Assembly (NCBI GenBank): GCA_039915505.1
Contig: JBDSND010000138.1
Span: forward strand, 1-31,982
Direction: 5' to 3'
DNA from: CAIWHR01 sp039915505
GTDB taxonomy: Bacteria > Pseudomonadota > Gammaproteobacteria > Burkholderiales > Casimicrobiaceae
DNA length: 31,982 nucleotides
In this document: positions 1 through 8,758 of the stretch, piece after piece
How the letters are laid out: each line of letters begins with the position of its first letter
Numbering within the stretch: the stretch's first letter is position 1
The notes under the pieces: model-generated
Database searches by the model: none
What the model was told of the DNA's origin: nothing
Seen by the model: the letters and a program-made list of their open reading frames with translations, nothing else
Made by a program: the position numbers and the translations under genes

Positions 1-2
1 AC

Positions 3-2039
3 ATGCTGGTCGCCACGGTTGCGCTGATCGCCGTAGTTTTTCTCTGGCGGTTCCACCGCTCGCCGCTCGGCAGCGTATTGGTGGCGATGCGCGAGAACGA
101 GCCGCGGGCCCGCTTCGTCGGCTATCCGACCACCTACTACAAGCTGGTCGCCTTCACCGCGTCCGCGAGTCTCACCGGTCTCGCCGGCATGCTGCTGCTG
201 TTCAACAACCGGATGACCTCTGCCGAGCCCATCTCGGTGGCGTTCTCCGGCGAGCTGCTGGCGATGGTCATCATCGGCGGCATGCGCTCGTTTCTGGGAC
301 CTGCGCTCGGCGCGCTGTTCTTCGTGATCTTCCGCGACAACCTCTCGCGGGTCACCGAGAATTGGCTGCTCTATTTCGGCCTGCTGTTCGTGGCGTTCAT
401 CGTATTCTCGCCGCACGGCCTGGTCGGACTCTACGAGCAGGTCGCACGGCGCTGGCGCAAGCCGGTGGTCGGCGACGCCGCGATGGCCAACCGCCGCGCC
501 GGCGAGGTGGCCCTGCCCGACTTCCTCAAGCCCGCGAGCCACGGCGACGCCCCGGTCATCGAAGTCGCGGGCCTCGTCAAGTCGTTCGGCGGCATCCACG
601 CGGTGCGCGACATCACCTTCACGGTCCGGGATCGCTCGCTGCACGCCCTGATCGGTCCGAATGGCGCCGGCAAGACCACGGCGTTCAACCTGATGTCGGG
701 CATGTTCACTCCGGATGCCGGCACGATCCTGCTCTCCGGCAAGTCGATCACCGGCCTCTCGCCGGAGCGCATCACCCTGGCCGGCATCGGCCGCTCGTTC
801 CAGATCACCAACCTCTTCGGCGCGCTGTCGGTCGAGGAGAATGTCCGCCTCGCCGTGCAGGCCCGCGACCCGCACCGGTTCTGGTTCTGGATCGACGCCG
901 CCTCCCTGCAACGAGTCAATGGGGAGACCGCCGCGATCATCGGCGCCATGGGTCTTGGCGGCGTGGAGCGCGCCGAGGCGGGATCGCTGTCGTACGGCGG
1001 CCAGCGCCTGCTCGACATGTCCCTCGCGCTCGCCACCAAGCCGCGGGTGCTGCTGCTCGACGAGCCGCTGGCCGGGCTTGCCGCCGCCGAGCGCGACCGC
1101 GTGGGCGCACTGATCAAGAGCATCTCGGCCGACGTTCCGGTCCTGCTGGTCGAGCACGACATCGACCGAGTCTTCGCCCTCGCCGACACCATCACCGTCA
1201 TGAACAACGGCGAGGTGCTGGTCGACGGTAGCGTCGCCGATGCCCGCGACTCGCCCAAGGTGCAGGAAGTCTACATCGGCTCGGGCGCGCATGCGCTCGC
1301 CGGCGTCCAGCGGCAGAGTGCGGCCCGGCCCGACGTGCTGCTCACCCTCGAGGGCGTGAACACCTTCTACGGCAAGAGCCACATCCTGCACGACGTCAGC
1401 TTCGCCGTGCACGAGCACGAGATCGTCGCCCTGCTCGGCCGCAATGGCGCGGGCAAGTCCACCCTGTTGAAGACCATCGTCGGCATCACCCCGCCCGCGA
1501 CCGGGCGCATCACCCTCGGCAGCGACGAGCTGGCGCGGCGACCGTCGGCCGAGGTGACCCGCCGCGGTGTCGCCTACGTCCCGCAGGGCCGCGGGCTGTT
1601 CGCCGGCATGAGCGTCGCCGAAAACCTGGAACTCGGCCGGCTCAAGCGGCGCAACGGCCAAGGCATCTTCTGGGAGCAGGACAAGATCTTCACCTTCTTT
1701 CCGCGCATCAAGGAACGCTGGCGCTCGCCGGCCGATTATCTGTCCGGGGGCGAGCAGCAGATGGTGGCCGTGGCGCGCGCACTCACCGGCGACACCCGGC
1801 TACTGCTGCTCGACGAGCCGTTCGAGGGCCTGGCACCGGCGATCGTGGAGGAGCTCTTCGACGCCTTCGACAAGCTGCGCCAGGAGGTCTCGATCGTGAT
1901 CGTGGACCATCATCTCGATCTCGCCCTCGCCCTCTCGGACCGTACCGTCGCCCTGGAGCGTGGCGAGGTGCAGCACGTCGGACCGTCGCAGGCGTTGTCG
2001 GCCGACATCGAGTTGCGCCGCCAGGTGCTGTGGCTCTGA
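3..2039 (+). CDS. LivM-LivG-LivF fused branched-chain-type ABC transporter (5' partial)
   Basis: Three importer components in one chain. Residues 1-150 are the C-terminal half of a LivM-type permease with several hydrophobic segments. About 185-420 is a LivG-type ATPase with Walker A GPNGAGKTT near 217, signature SYGGQ and Walker B VLLLDEPLAG. About 446-678 is a LivF-type ATPase with Walker A GRNGAGKST near 478, signature LSGGEQQ and LLLLDEPFEG. The family takes up branched-chain amino acids, but also amides, urea and aromatic acids. The first ATG lies at the window edge and a full LivM is about 300 residues, so the true start is almost certainly upstream. LivM-LivG fusions are known; having LivF on the same chain is less usual. 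The next gene starts 43 bases downstream on the same strand, which suggests one operon with the two following enzymes. No substrate-binding protein is in view. Confidence 0.93.
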   Translation: MLVATVALIAVVFLWRFHRSPLGSVLVAMRENEPRARFVGYPTTYYKLVAFTASASLTGLAGMLLLFNNRMTSAEPISVAFSGELLAMVIIGGMRSFLGPALGALFFVIFRDNLSRVTENWLLYFGLLFVAFIVFSPHGLVGLYEQVARRWRKPVVGDAAMANRRAGEVALPDFLKPASHGDAPVIEVAGLVKSFGGIHAVRDITFTVRDRSLHALIGPNGAGKTTAFNLMSGMFTPDAGTILLSGKSITGLSPERITLAGIGRSFQITNLFGALSVEENVRLAVQARDPHRFWFWIDAASLQRVNGETAAIIGAMGLGGVERAEAGSLSYGGQRLLDMSLALATKPRVLLLDEPLAGLAAAERDRVGALIKSISADVPVLLVEHDIDRVFALADTITVMNNGEVLVDGSVADARDSPKVQEVYIGSGAHALAGVQRQSAARPDVLLTLEGVNTFYGKSHILHDVSFAVHEHEIVALLGRNGAGKSTLLKTIVGITPPATGRITLGSDELARRPSAEVTRRGVAYVPQGRGLFAGMSVAENLELGRLKRRNGQGIFWEQDKIFTFFPRIKERWRSPADYLSGGEQQMVAVARALTGDTRLLLLDEPFEGLAPAIVEELFDAFDKLRQEVSIVIVDHHLDLALALSDRTVALERGEVQHVGPSQALSADIELRRQVLWL

Positions 2040-2082
2040 TCGGCAACCCGCCGGCGACGCCGGCAGCTTGAAAGGACATCGC

Positions 2083-3021
2083 ATGGCCATTGCAGGCATC
2101 GTCGGCGCCGGTCTCATCGGTCGTGCCTGGGCGCACGTCTTCGCACGGGGTGGGTGGGAGGTGAAGGTGTGGGATCCGGTCCCAGCGGCGCGCGACCATG
2201 CCGCGCGCCTGATCGGCGAGTCGCTACACGAGCTCGCCACGCATGGACTGGTCGATGATCCCGCCGGGGCCGCTCGGCGGGTCACCGTGGTCACGACGCT
2301 CGAGGAGGCGGTCGCCAACGCCGATTACGTGCAGGAGAACGGCCCGGAGACGATCGAATCCAAGCGGGCGACCTTCTCCCTGCTCGACGCCGCTGCGCCG
2401 CCCGCCGCGGTACTCGCCTCGTCGACGTCGGCCATCGTCGCCTCGCATTTCACCGAGACTCTCGCCGGGCGGGCGCGCTGCATCGTCGCGCATCCCGTGA
2501 ACCCGCCACACCTCGTGCCGGTGGTCGAATTGTGCGGCGCCCCCTGGACGTCGGCCGCCACCAAGGCGCGTGCCCGGGAGGTGATGTCGGCCGTCGGCCA
2601 GGTCCCCATCGAAGTAAAGAAGGAGATCGACGGATTTATTCTCAACCGCCTGCAAATCGCGCTACTCACCGAGGCGTTCCGGCTGGTGCAGGAGGGCTAT
2701 GTCAGCCCCGAGGATCTCGACCACACGATCGCCGATGGCCTGGGCCTGCGCTGGTCATTCATGGGGCCATTCGAAACCATCGAGCTCAACGCGCCCGGCG
2801 GCATTCCCGATTATTGCCGCCGCTATGTCGGCTGGTTCCGCCGCTACATGGCGGACTTGCCGTCCCAGGGGGTGTGGGACGATGCCAACTGGCAACGGGC
2901 CGCCGCGGCGTGGAGTGGTACCCCAACCCCCGAGGCCGTCGCGGCCAAGAGCCTGTGGCGCGACCAGCGTCTCGCGGCTCTCGCGGCGCACAAGCGCGCG
3001 GCAAAACGGCAATCCGATTGA
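2083..3021 (+). CDS. 3-hydroxyacyl-CoA dehydrogenase-family enzyme (carnitine/gulonate dehydrogenase-like)
   Basis: 312 residues from ATG 2083, preceded by AAAGGA (2071-2076) at six bases spacing. The open frame runs further upstream, but into the liv gene and with no ribosome site. The N-terminus carries the NAD-binding motif GAGLIGRAW. HPVNPPHLVPVVEL near 145-158 is the catalytic-His region typical of the lambda-crystallin / L-gulonate 3-dehydrogenase / L-carnitine dehydrogenase branch. FILNRLQ follows at the start of the C-terminal domain. These enzymes oxidise a 3-hydroxy group to a 3-keto group with NAD+, often on free acids and not CoA esters. A beta-keto acid cleavage enzyme begins 15 bases downstream, so the product is probably its substrate. 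Carnitine dehydrogenase is one candidate, but the thioesterase domain some of them carry is absent, and the substrate remains open. Confidence 0.88.
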   Translation: MAIAGIVGAGLIGRAWAHVFARGGWEVKVWDPVPAARDHAARLIGESLHELATHGLVDDPAGAARRVTVVTTLEEAVANADYVQENGPETIESKRATFSLLDAAAPPAAVLASSTSAIVASHFTETLAGRARCIVAHPVNPPHLVPVVELCGAPWTSAATKARAREVMSAVGQVPIEVKKEIDGFILNRLQIALLTEAFRLVQEGYVSPEDLDHTIADGLGLRWSFMGPFETIELNAPGGIPDYCRRYVGWFRRYMADLPSQGVWDDANWQRAAAAWSGTPTPEAVAAKSLWRDQRLAALAAHKRAAKRQSD

Positions 3022-3036
3022 AGTAAAGGAGTTTCC

Positions 3037-3990
3037 ATGTCCGATACGAAGCCCGCCGCCAGAGCATCGCGCAAGGTCGTCATCACCTGCGCCGTGACGG
3101 GCGCCATCCACACCCCGTCGATGTCGCCGTACCTGCCGATCACCGCCGACGAGATCGCCGAAGCCGCAATTGGCGCCCACGAAGCCGGGGCCGCCGTCGT
3201 CCACCTGCATGCCCGCGACCCAAAGGACGGCCGCCCGGACCAGCGTCCGGAAGCGTTCGCGCCCTTCCTGTCACGCATCAAGAAGGCGTGCAACGTGGTG
3301 ATCAACATTACCACCGGCGGTGCGCCCACCATGACCGTCGACGAGCGCGTCGGACCCTGCGCGCATTTCAAGCCCGAGGTCGCCTCCCTCAACATGGGAT
3401 CGATGAACTTCGGGCTTTTTCCGATGCTTACCCGCTTCAAGGCGTTCAAGCACGATTGGGAGCGCCCCTATCTCGAAGGTTCCGAGGACCGGATTTTCAA
3501 GAACACCTTCAAGGACATCGAGTTCATCCTCAAGACCTGTGCCGCCAACGACACCCGCTTCGAGATCGAGTGCTACGACATCGGTCACCTCTACACCCTG
3601 CGCCATTTCGCCGATCGCGGTCTGGTAAAACCGCCGTTCTTCATCCAGTCGGTGTTCGGCATCCTGGGGGGCATCGGCCCGCATCCGGAAGACGTGGCCC
3701 ACATGCGGCGCACGGCCGACCGTTTGTTCGGCAATGACTACGTCTGGAGTGTCCTCGGCGCCGGTCGCAATCAGCTGCCCATTGCGGCCCAGTCGGTGTC
3801 CCTCGGCGGCAATGTTCGCGTGGGTCTCGAAGATTCGCTGTGGATTGGGCCCGGCAAGCTCGCCGAGACCAACGCGGTGCAGGTTCGCGCCGCGCGGCAG
3901 ATCATCGAGGGCCTGGGGCTCGAGATCGCCACGCCCGACGAGGCGCGCGCGATCCTGAAGCTCAAGGGCGGCGCCAACGTCGGGTTTTGA
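3037..3990 (+). CDS. Beta-keto acid cleavage enzyme (BKACE / DUF849 family)
   Basis: 317 residues; ATG 3037 has AAAGGA (3025-3030) at six bases. BKACE enzymes are Zn-dependent: they cleave a beta-keto acid with acetyl-CoA, giving acetoacetate and a shortened acyl-CoA. VVHLHAR supplies the metal ligands His56 and His58; GLEDSLW supplies the third (Glu265). FGILGGIG and LGAGRNQLP are also family motifs, and length is normal. It is the last gene of the liv-dehydrogenase-BKACE set. The paired dehydrogenase suggests a two-step route, 3-hydroxy acid to 3-keto acid to cleavage, as known for carnitine via dehydrocarnitine. BKACE specificity varies widely (3-keto-5-aminohexanoate, dehydrocarnitine, keto-glutarate-like acids and others), so the substrate cannot be named. 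Confidence 0.92.
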   Translation: MSDTKPAARASRKVVITCAVTGAIHTPSMSPYLPITADEIAEAAIGAHEAGAAVVHLHARDPKDGRPDQRPEAFAPFLSRIKKACNVVINITTGGAPTMTVDERVGPCAHFKPEVASLNMGSMNFGLFPMLTRFKAFKHDWERPYLEGSEDRIFKNTFKDIEFILKTCAANDTRFEIECYDIGHLYTLRHFADRGLVKPPFFIQSVFGILGGIGPHPEDVAHMRRTADRLFGNDYVWSVLGAGRNQLPIAAQSVSLGGNVRVGLEDSLWIGPGKLAETNAVQVRAARQIIEGLGLEIATPDEARAILKLKGGANVGF

Positions 3991-4292
3991 AGCGCGCCGC
4001 GTCGGGCCGCATGTCGATGCGCCGGAAAGCGCGGGGCGTGCCGGCAGGCAGCTATCGGCCCTGCACGCTCGGCCCTTCGTGCATCGGAGCTCTGCCTGCG
4101 GCGGCACCGACGCCAACGGCCGATGCTAGGATGGTGCAGGGCGGCTTGTTGGGATGCACGCCACTCGACTGTTCGGGCGTTTTAAATGCGCGCGGCAGCG
4201 CGCGGTCCAGGGGCGGCAGCGTGCGTCCTTCCACGAGGGAATCGCACCCTTAACACGACGCACAGGGGCGTCATTTTGCGAGGAGGAAAATC
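3991..4292. other. Gene-free interval before the stress protein
   Basis: 302 bases with no convincing gene; short frames here lack ribosome sites and family motifs. TAGGAT at 4127-4132 could be a -10 element for the stress-protein gene, but there is no good -35 hexamer 16-18 bases upstream. The strong ribosome site of the next gene, AGGAGG, lies at 4281-4286. I see no clear terminator hairpin after the BKACE gene. Confidence 0.5.
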
Positions 4293-4922
4293 ATGTTCAA
4301 GTCGATTCTGGTGGCCGTCGACGGCGGAGCCACGTCGTGGCTCGGCTTTCGGCATGCCCTCGCGCTCGCCAGGGAGCAGGAGGCGACTTTGCACGTGTTG
4401 CACATCCTCGACGACGCGCCGCTCATCACCGGCTACGAAGGCGCGGGTTACATCACCCAGGACTACGTCGACCGTCTCGACGAGACCCTGCGGCGCAATG
4501 CCAACAAGGTCCTGGCCAAGGCCGCTGCGGAAGCCAGCGCAGCCGGCCACGCGGTCAACCGCGTGCTGGTCGAGGCACGCGGCAACGGCGTGGCCGGCAT
4601 CATCGTGCGTGAAGCCAGGAAACTGCGTGCCGACCTGATCGTGCTCGGCACGCACGGCCGAAGTGGCCTGAAGCGCCTCGTGATGGGCAGCGACGCCGAG
4701 GCCGTGGTGCGGGAGACCAAGCTGCCCGTGCTGCTGGTGCGCGCCGGCCCCGGCCGTGCCTCGCGCGCCAAGCCTGCTGCCATGCCTGGCGGGCAGATGG
4801 GGGAGGGAGCGAAGCGGACGACCAAGGCCGCGAAGCGGACGACCAAGACCGCCAAGCCGGCGACCAAGACCGCGAAGCAGACGAGCAGGTCGGCGCCCAC
4901 GGCGCGTAAACGCAAGGGCTGA
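4293..4922 (+). CDS. Universal stress protein with histone-H1-like basic tail
   Basis: 209 residues; ATG 4293 has a perfect AGGAGG at six bases. Residues 1-150 are one UspA domain: SILVAVDGG at the N-terminus and the ATP-binding pattern G-2x-G-9x-G-S at 119-133 (GTHGRSGLKRLVMGS), so it should be the nucleotide-binding type. A linker (151-172) leads to a basic tail containing four consecutive seven-residue repeats (AKRTTKA, AKRTTKT, AKPATKT, AKQTSRS; 173-200) and ending in ARKRKG. Such Lys/Ala/Thr repeats resemble bacterial histone-H1-like proteins and AlgP and could bind DNA, RNA or polyphosphate; that is inference. Usual single-domain Usp proteins are 140-160 residues, so the tail is an addition. 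It appears to be transcribed alone. Confidence 0.93.
   Translation: MFKSILVAVDGGATSWLGFRHALALAREQEATLHVLHILDDAPLITGYEGAGYITQDYVDRLDETLRRNANKVLAKAAAEASAAGHAVNRVLVEARGNGVAGIIVREARKLRADLIVLGTHGRSGLKRLVMGSDAEAVVRETKLPVLLVRAGPGRASRAKPAAMPGGQMGEGAKRTTKAAKRTTKTAKPATKTAKQTSRSAPTARKRKG
4809..4892 (+). repeat. Four tandem 21-bp units encoding basic heptads
   Basis: Units at 4809-4829, 4830-4850, 4851-4871 and 4872-4892, in frame with the stress-protein gene. Units 1 and 2 are nearly identical (GCGAAGCGGACGACCAAG followed by GCC or ACC); units 3 and 4 have diverged. In-frame repeats of this type can change number by slippage, which would alter tail length without breaking the gene. Confidence 0.9.
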
Positions 4923-4986
4923 GATCGAGGCATCCGTCGCGAGTCGAGGTCGCGTTCGAAACCGTCGATTGCGCGAGGGCCGGACC

Positions 4987-6075
4987 ATGGACAAAATTCC
5001 CAGCACCCGCGTGCTGCCCGGCCGCGGCCTCGAGCACGCCATCACGACGATCCTCACGGCCGGCGGCAGCCAGCAAGGCGAAGCGCGCCAGGTCGCGGTC
5101 TCGCTGGTCGAGGCCAACCTGCGAGGCCACGATTCCCACGGCGTAGGCATGGTGCCGCGCTACGTCGAGGCGCTGCTGGACGGAGGCCTGCGCCCGAATC
5201 GCACCGCCCGAGTCACCCTCGACATCGGCACGATGCTCGCCGTCGACGGCGATCGCGGCTACGGCCAGGTGATCGGTGCCGCAGCCATGACCCAGGCGAT
5301 CGCGCGCGCGCGGCAGCATGGCACGTGCGTCCTCGCCCTTGCCAACACTCACCACCTTGCGCGCATCGGCCAGTTCGCGGAGTTGGCCGTCGCGGCGGGA
5401 CTGGTGTCGATCCACTTCGTGAATGTCCTGTCGCGACCGATTGTGGCGCCCTGGGGCGGCAGCGACGCGCGCTTCGGTACCAATCCATGCTGCATCGGCA
5501 TTCCATTGCCCGGTGAGCCGCCCTTCATCCTCGACTTCGCGACTAGCGTGGTGGCGCAGGGCAAGATGCGCGTCGCGCACAACAAGGGCGAGGCGGTGAA
5601 GCCCGGCTTGCTGATCGACGACCAGGGTCGACCCACGACCGATCCACGGTATGGCGTAGTGCCTCCGGTGGGTGCGATCATGCCCTTTGGCGATCACAAG
5701 GGGTATGGACTAGCGATCGCGTGTGAACTCCTCGGCGGTGCGCTCACAGGCAGCGGCACCGAAGACGGGATGTCGCGCGGCGACCGCCGCGTGGTCAACG
5801 GCATGCTCGCCATCCTGATCGATCCCGCACGACTCGACCCGGCGACGTTTGCGACACAGGCCCGTAGCTTCCTCGACTGGCTGCGGCAATCGTCGCCAGC
5901 GCCGGATTTCGATCGCGTGCGCACTGCGGGCGAGCCCGAACGAGAAATGCGTGCGAGCCGCCTCGCCGCGGGTATACCGGTCGACGGGACGACTTGGCAG
6001 GCGATCCGCGACGCCGCCGAAAAGCTCGGTCTTGCAGCGGACAGGGTCGACGCACTCGCAAGCCATGGCGGCTGA
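4987..6075 (+). CDS. Malate/L-lactate dehydrogenase (LDH2/MDH2) family oxidoreductase
   Basis: 362 residues from ATG 4987, with GAGGG (4975-4979) seven bases upstream. A longer frame extends into the stress-protein gene, but there is no reason to use it. The family is NAD(P)-dependent with a fold unrelated to classical lactate dehydrogenase; members act on malate, L-lactate, ureidoglycolate, sulfolactate and other 2-hydroxy acids. Visible motifs are the catalytic-His region GHDSHGVGMVPRY near 50, FGTNP near 165, LDFATSVVAQGK near 185 and FGDHKGYG near 237. Length is typical. It starts 64 bases after the stress protein, so co-transcription is possible. It converges with sixA, with 39 bases between the stops. 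The substrate is unknown. Confidence 0.9.
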   Translation: MDKIPSTRVLPGRGLEHAITTILTAGGSQQGEARQVAVSLVEANLRGHDSHGVGMVPRYVEALLDGGLRPNRTARVTLDIGTMLAVDGDRGYGQVIGAAAMTQAIARARQHGTCVLALANTHHLARIGQFAELAVAAGLVSIHFVNVLSRPIVAPWGGSDARFGTNPCCIGIPLPGEPPFILDFATSVVAQGKMRVAHNKGEAVKPGLLIDDQGRPTTDPRYGVVPPVGAIMPFGDHKGYGLAIACELLGGALTGSGTEDGMSRGDRRVVNGMLAILIDPARLDPATFATQARSFLDWLRQSSPAPDFDRVRTAGEPEREMRASRLAAGIPVDGTTWQAIRDAAEKLGLAADRVDALASHGG

Positions 6076-6114
6076 GCGGGATCGCCGGGCACGGCGCCTG
6101 CCGTCTACGGCCCG

Positions 6115-6573
6115 CTAGACGAACTCATGTCCGATCACGCAGCGCAGCGTCACGCTCGCTCCGCCGTTCTTCTCCCGGTTGCTGAGCCACCACACGGCCG
6201 ACTTGCGGACCGACCAAGGCGCTTCATCGCCGGCAAGCAGGAAGGCTGCGAGCATGCCGAGGTAGGGCTGGTGACCCACGATCACGACCGGCTCTTGCGC
6301 GTCAGGCCACCGCGCTGCGGCGAGCACGGCAGCCACCGATGCGCCGGGAGCGAGGTCGTCCATGGTCTTGAACTTGCGACCGAGCCCACGGGCAGTCTGC
6401 TGGGCGCGATCCGCCGGCGAGACCAGGATTCTCGCGCTGTCGGGCAGATGCGCGTTCAGCCACCCCCCGACCCGTTCAGCGTGCTTCTGCCCCTTGAGGG
6501 TGAGCTGGCGGCGCGCGTCGGGCTCGCCGTCTTCCGCTTCGGCGTGCCGCCACAATATGAGCTCCATCGGCAT
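6115..6573 (-). CDS. sixA: SixA-type histidine phosphatase
   Basis: 152 residues of the histidine phosphatase superfamily, short SixA branch. LILWRHAEAED carries the catalytic RH pair (Arg9, His10); VSPADRAQQTA supplies the second arginine; VIVGHQPYLG carries the second histidine. AGGAG lies five bases before the ATG at 6573; the ATG two codons later is a possible alternative. E. coli SixA removes phosphate from phosphohistidine on phosphotransfer proteins. The gene begins 15 bases after the ppk1 stop and should share its transcript and its Pho box. Position beside PPK1, which works through a phosphohistidine intermediate, invites a link, but that is inference. Confidence 0.88.
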   Translation of the reverse strand: MPMELILWRHAEAEDGEPDARRQLTLKGQKHAERVGGWLNAHLPDSARILVSPADRAQQTARGLGRKFKTMDDLAPGASVAAVLAAARWPDAQEPVVIVGHQPYLGMLAAFLLAGDEAPWSVRKSAVWWLSNREKNGGASVTLRCVIGHEFV

Positions 6574-6588
6574 GGCGTCTCCTAGGGC

Positions 6589-8712
6589 CTAATTTGTTTG
6601 CGCCTGCAGGCCGGCGTCGGCGCTGGTCCGCGGGGGCGAAGCCGCGCGGCGCGCGAGCAAGTCGGCCTGTGCGGAAAAGGGATGCTTGCGACCGTCGGGC
6701 TTGACTTTGGTCCACGCGCCGTCGGCGCCGAGCGTCCAAGCCCCGTCGGTGTCGCGCAGGTAAACGTCGATGCCCTCCTCGACCACCCGCGCCGCGAGCT
6801 CGGGGTCGCGAACCGGGAAGGCGACCTCGATACGCTTGAACAGGTTGCGGCCCATCCAATCGGCGGACGCGAGCCACACCGCCGTCTCGCCGTCGTTCTC
6901 GAATCGCCACACACGGTGATGCTCGAGGAAACGGCCCAGGATCGAGCGCACCCGGATGTTGTCGGAATGACCGGGAACGCCAGGGCGCAATGCACAGGCG
7001 CCGCGCACGACCAGATCGATTGGAACGCCGGCCCGCGACGCCGCGTACAGCGCCCGGATCACGCCCTCGTCGAGCAGGGCGTTCATCTTGGCCTTGATGC
7101 CGGACGCGCGCCCGGCGCGCGCGTTCTTCGCCTCCCGGTTGATCATGGCGATGATCCGGGCATGCATCGTGAAGGGCGCGAGCAGCAGCTGGCGCAGGCG
7201 GTTTGCCCGCGCCAGGCTCGTGATGTGCAGGAATACCTCGCCGACGTCGGCGCAGATCGCGGGATCCGCCGTGAGCAACCCGAAATCGCTGTACAGGCGC
7301 GTGGTGCGCGGATGGTAATTGCCGGTGCCCAGGTGCGCGTAGGCAACGAGATGGGTCCGTCCGTGGGCGTCGGGCTCCCGACGCGTGAGCAGGCAGAGCT
7401 TAGCGTGGGTCTTGAGCCCGAACACGCCATAGACCACTTGCGCGCCGGCCTCTTCCAGCCGCTCCGCCCAGTTGATGTTGGCTTCCTCGTCGAAGCGCGC
7501 CATGAGCTCGACGACCACCGTCACCTCCTTGCCACGCTGCGCCGCCTGCACCAGCGCCTCCATCAGAGCCGAATCCATGCCGGTCCGGTACACCGTCTGC
7601 TTGATGGCGACGACGTCCGCATCGTGCGCTGCCTGGCGCACGAAGTCGACCACCGGCTCGAAGGCGTCGTAGGGATGGTGCAACAGGATGTCGTGCTTGC
7701 GGATCGCAGCGAGAATGTCGGCGCCGGCCGCCAGGCGCGAGGGCAGCGCCGGGCGGAATGCGGGAAACTTGAGCGCATCCAGGTCGACGGCCTCGTGCAG
7801 GGACTGGAGCCGCATGATGTTGACGGGGCCGTCGCATCGATAGAGATCCTCGGCCCCGAGGTCGAACTGTTGCAGCAGGAATGCGGCGAGGTGGTCAGGG
7901 CAGCCCGCCGCCACTTCCAGACGCACCGCCCGACCGAACTGGCGATGGGGCAGCTCACCTTCGAGCGACTGGCGGAGGTTCTTGACCTCCTCCTCGTCGA
8001 TCCACAGATCCGAGTCACGCGTGACCCGGAACTGCGAGTACGCCATGACCTCGCGGCCGGGGAAGAGCTCGCTGAGATGGGCGTGCATCACCGACGACAG
8101 CAGCAGAAAATCGTTGGCGCCGCCTCCGCCGGAACCCGGCAAGCGGATGACCCGCGGCAGCAGGCGCGGCGCCTTCATGATCGCGATCGTCGAAGCGCGC
8201 CCGAAGGCGTCCTTGCCGGACAGCTCGACAATGAAATTGAGCGACTTGTTGACCACCTGCGGGAAGGGATGCGCCGGATCGAGGCCGATCGGGGTCAGCA
8301 ACGGCCGCACCTCACTGTAGAAATGGTGGGCGACCCAGGCGCGTTGTTCCGCGGTACGCTCGTCGCCGCGCAAGAGCCGCACGCCCTCGGCCGCAAGCGC
8401 CGGCAGCACTTCGGTATTGAGCACCCGGTACTGATCGGCGATCAGCCCCCGGCATGCCGTCCCGACCTCGGTCAGCAACGCGCGCGCTTCCTGCAAGGAC
8501 TTGCCGAAAGCCGGTACGCCGGCACGGACCTGCTGCTTCAATCCCGCCACTCGAACCTCGAAAAATTCGTCCAGGTTGCTGCCGACAATGCACAGGTAGC
8601 GCAAGCGTTCGAGCAGTGGCAGGCGCGCGTCGCAGGCGAGCGCGAACACCCGCCGGTGGAATGCCAGCAGTGACAGCTCGCGGTCGATCGGCGGCGGTAT
8701 TTCGGTGGTCAC
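6589..8712 (-). CDS. ppk1: Polyphosphate kinase 1
   Basis: Makes long-chain polyphosphate from ATP, reversibly, through an autophosphorylated histidine. All four PPK1 domains can be followed: RELSLLAFHRRV and SNLDEFFEVRVAGL at the N-terminus, HPFPQVVNKSLNF in the head domain, IKQTVYRTG and GLKTHAKLCLL (catalytic His) in C1, and GHSDNIRVRSILGRFLEHHRVW (second active-site His) in C2. The frame is open back to a GTG at 8781, which would give 730 residues. I choose GTG 8712 (707 residues) because a PhoB-box-like site covers 8781, the extra 23 residues precede the usual PPK1 beginning, and neither start has a good ribosome site. Divergent from ppx, followed by sixA. Likely induced by phosphate starvation. 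Confidence 0.93.
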   Translation of the reverse strand: MTTEIPPPIDRELSLLAFHRRVFALACDARLPLLERLRYLCIVGSNLDEFFEVRVAGLKQQVRAGVPAFGKSLQEARALLTEVGTACRGLIADQYRVLNTEVLPALAAEGVRLLRGDERTAEQRAWVAHHFYSEVRPLLTPIGLDPAHPFPQVVNKSLNFIVELSGKDAFGRASTIAIMKAPRLLPRVIRLPGSGGGGANDFLLLSSVMHAHLSELFPGREVMAYSQFRVTRDSDLWIDEEEVKNLRQSLEGELPHRQFGRAVRLEVAAGCPDHLAAFLLQQFDLGAEDLYRCDGPVNIMRLQSLHEAVDLDALKFPAFRPALPSRLAAGADILAAIRKHDILLHHPYDAFEPVVDFVRQAAHDADVVAIKQTVYRTGMDSALMEALVQAAQRGKEVTVVVELMARFDEEANINWAERLEEAGAQVVYGVFGLKTHAKLCLLTRREPDAHGRTHLVAYAHLGTGNYHPRTTRLYSDFGLLTADPAICADVGEVFLHITSLARANRLRQLLLAPFTMHARIIAMINREAKNARAGRASGIKAKMNALLDEGVIRALYAASRAGVPIDLVVRGACALRPGVPGHSDNIRVRSILGRFLEHHRVWRFENDGETAVWLASADWMGRNLFKRIEVAFPVRDPELAARVVEEGIDVYLRDTDGAWTLGADGAWTKVKPDGRKHPFSAQADLLARRAASPPRTSADAGLQAQTN

Positions 8713-8758
8713 GACGATGGTGAAGGGTGCTAGGCGTTGGGGAAGGCACAGCCGGTGG

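Noticed and set aside
6598..8673. A 691-codon open frame antisense to ppk1
   Set aside because: High-GC shadow: no family motifs and composition of a reverse-frame read, while the other strand encodes a complete PPK1.
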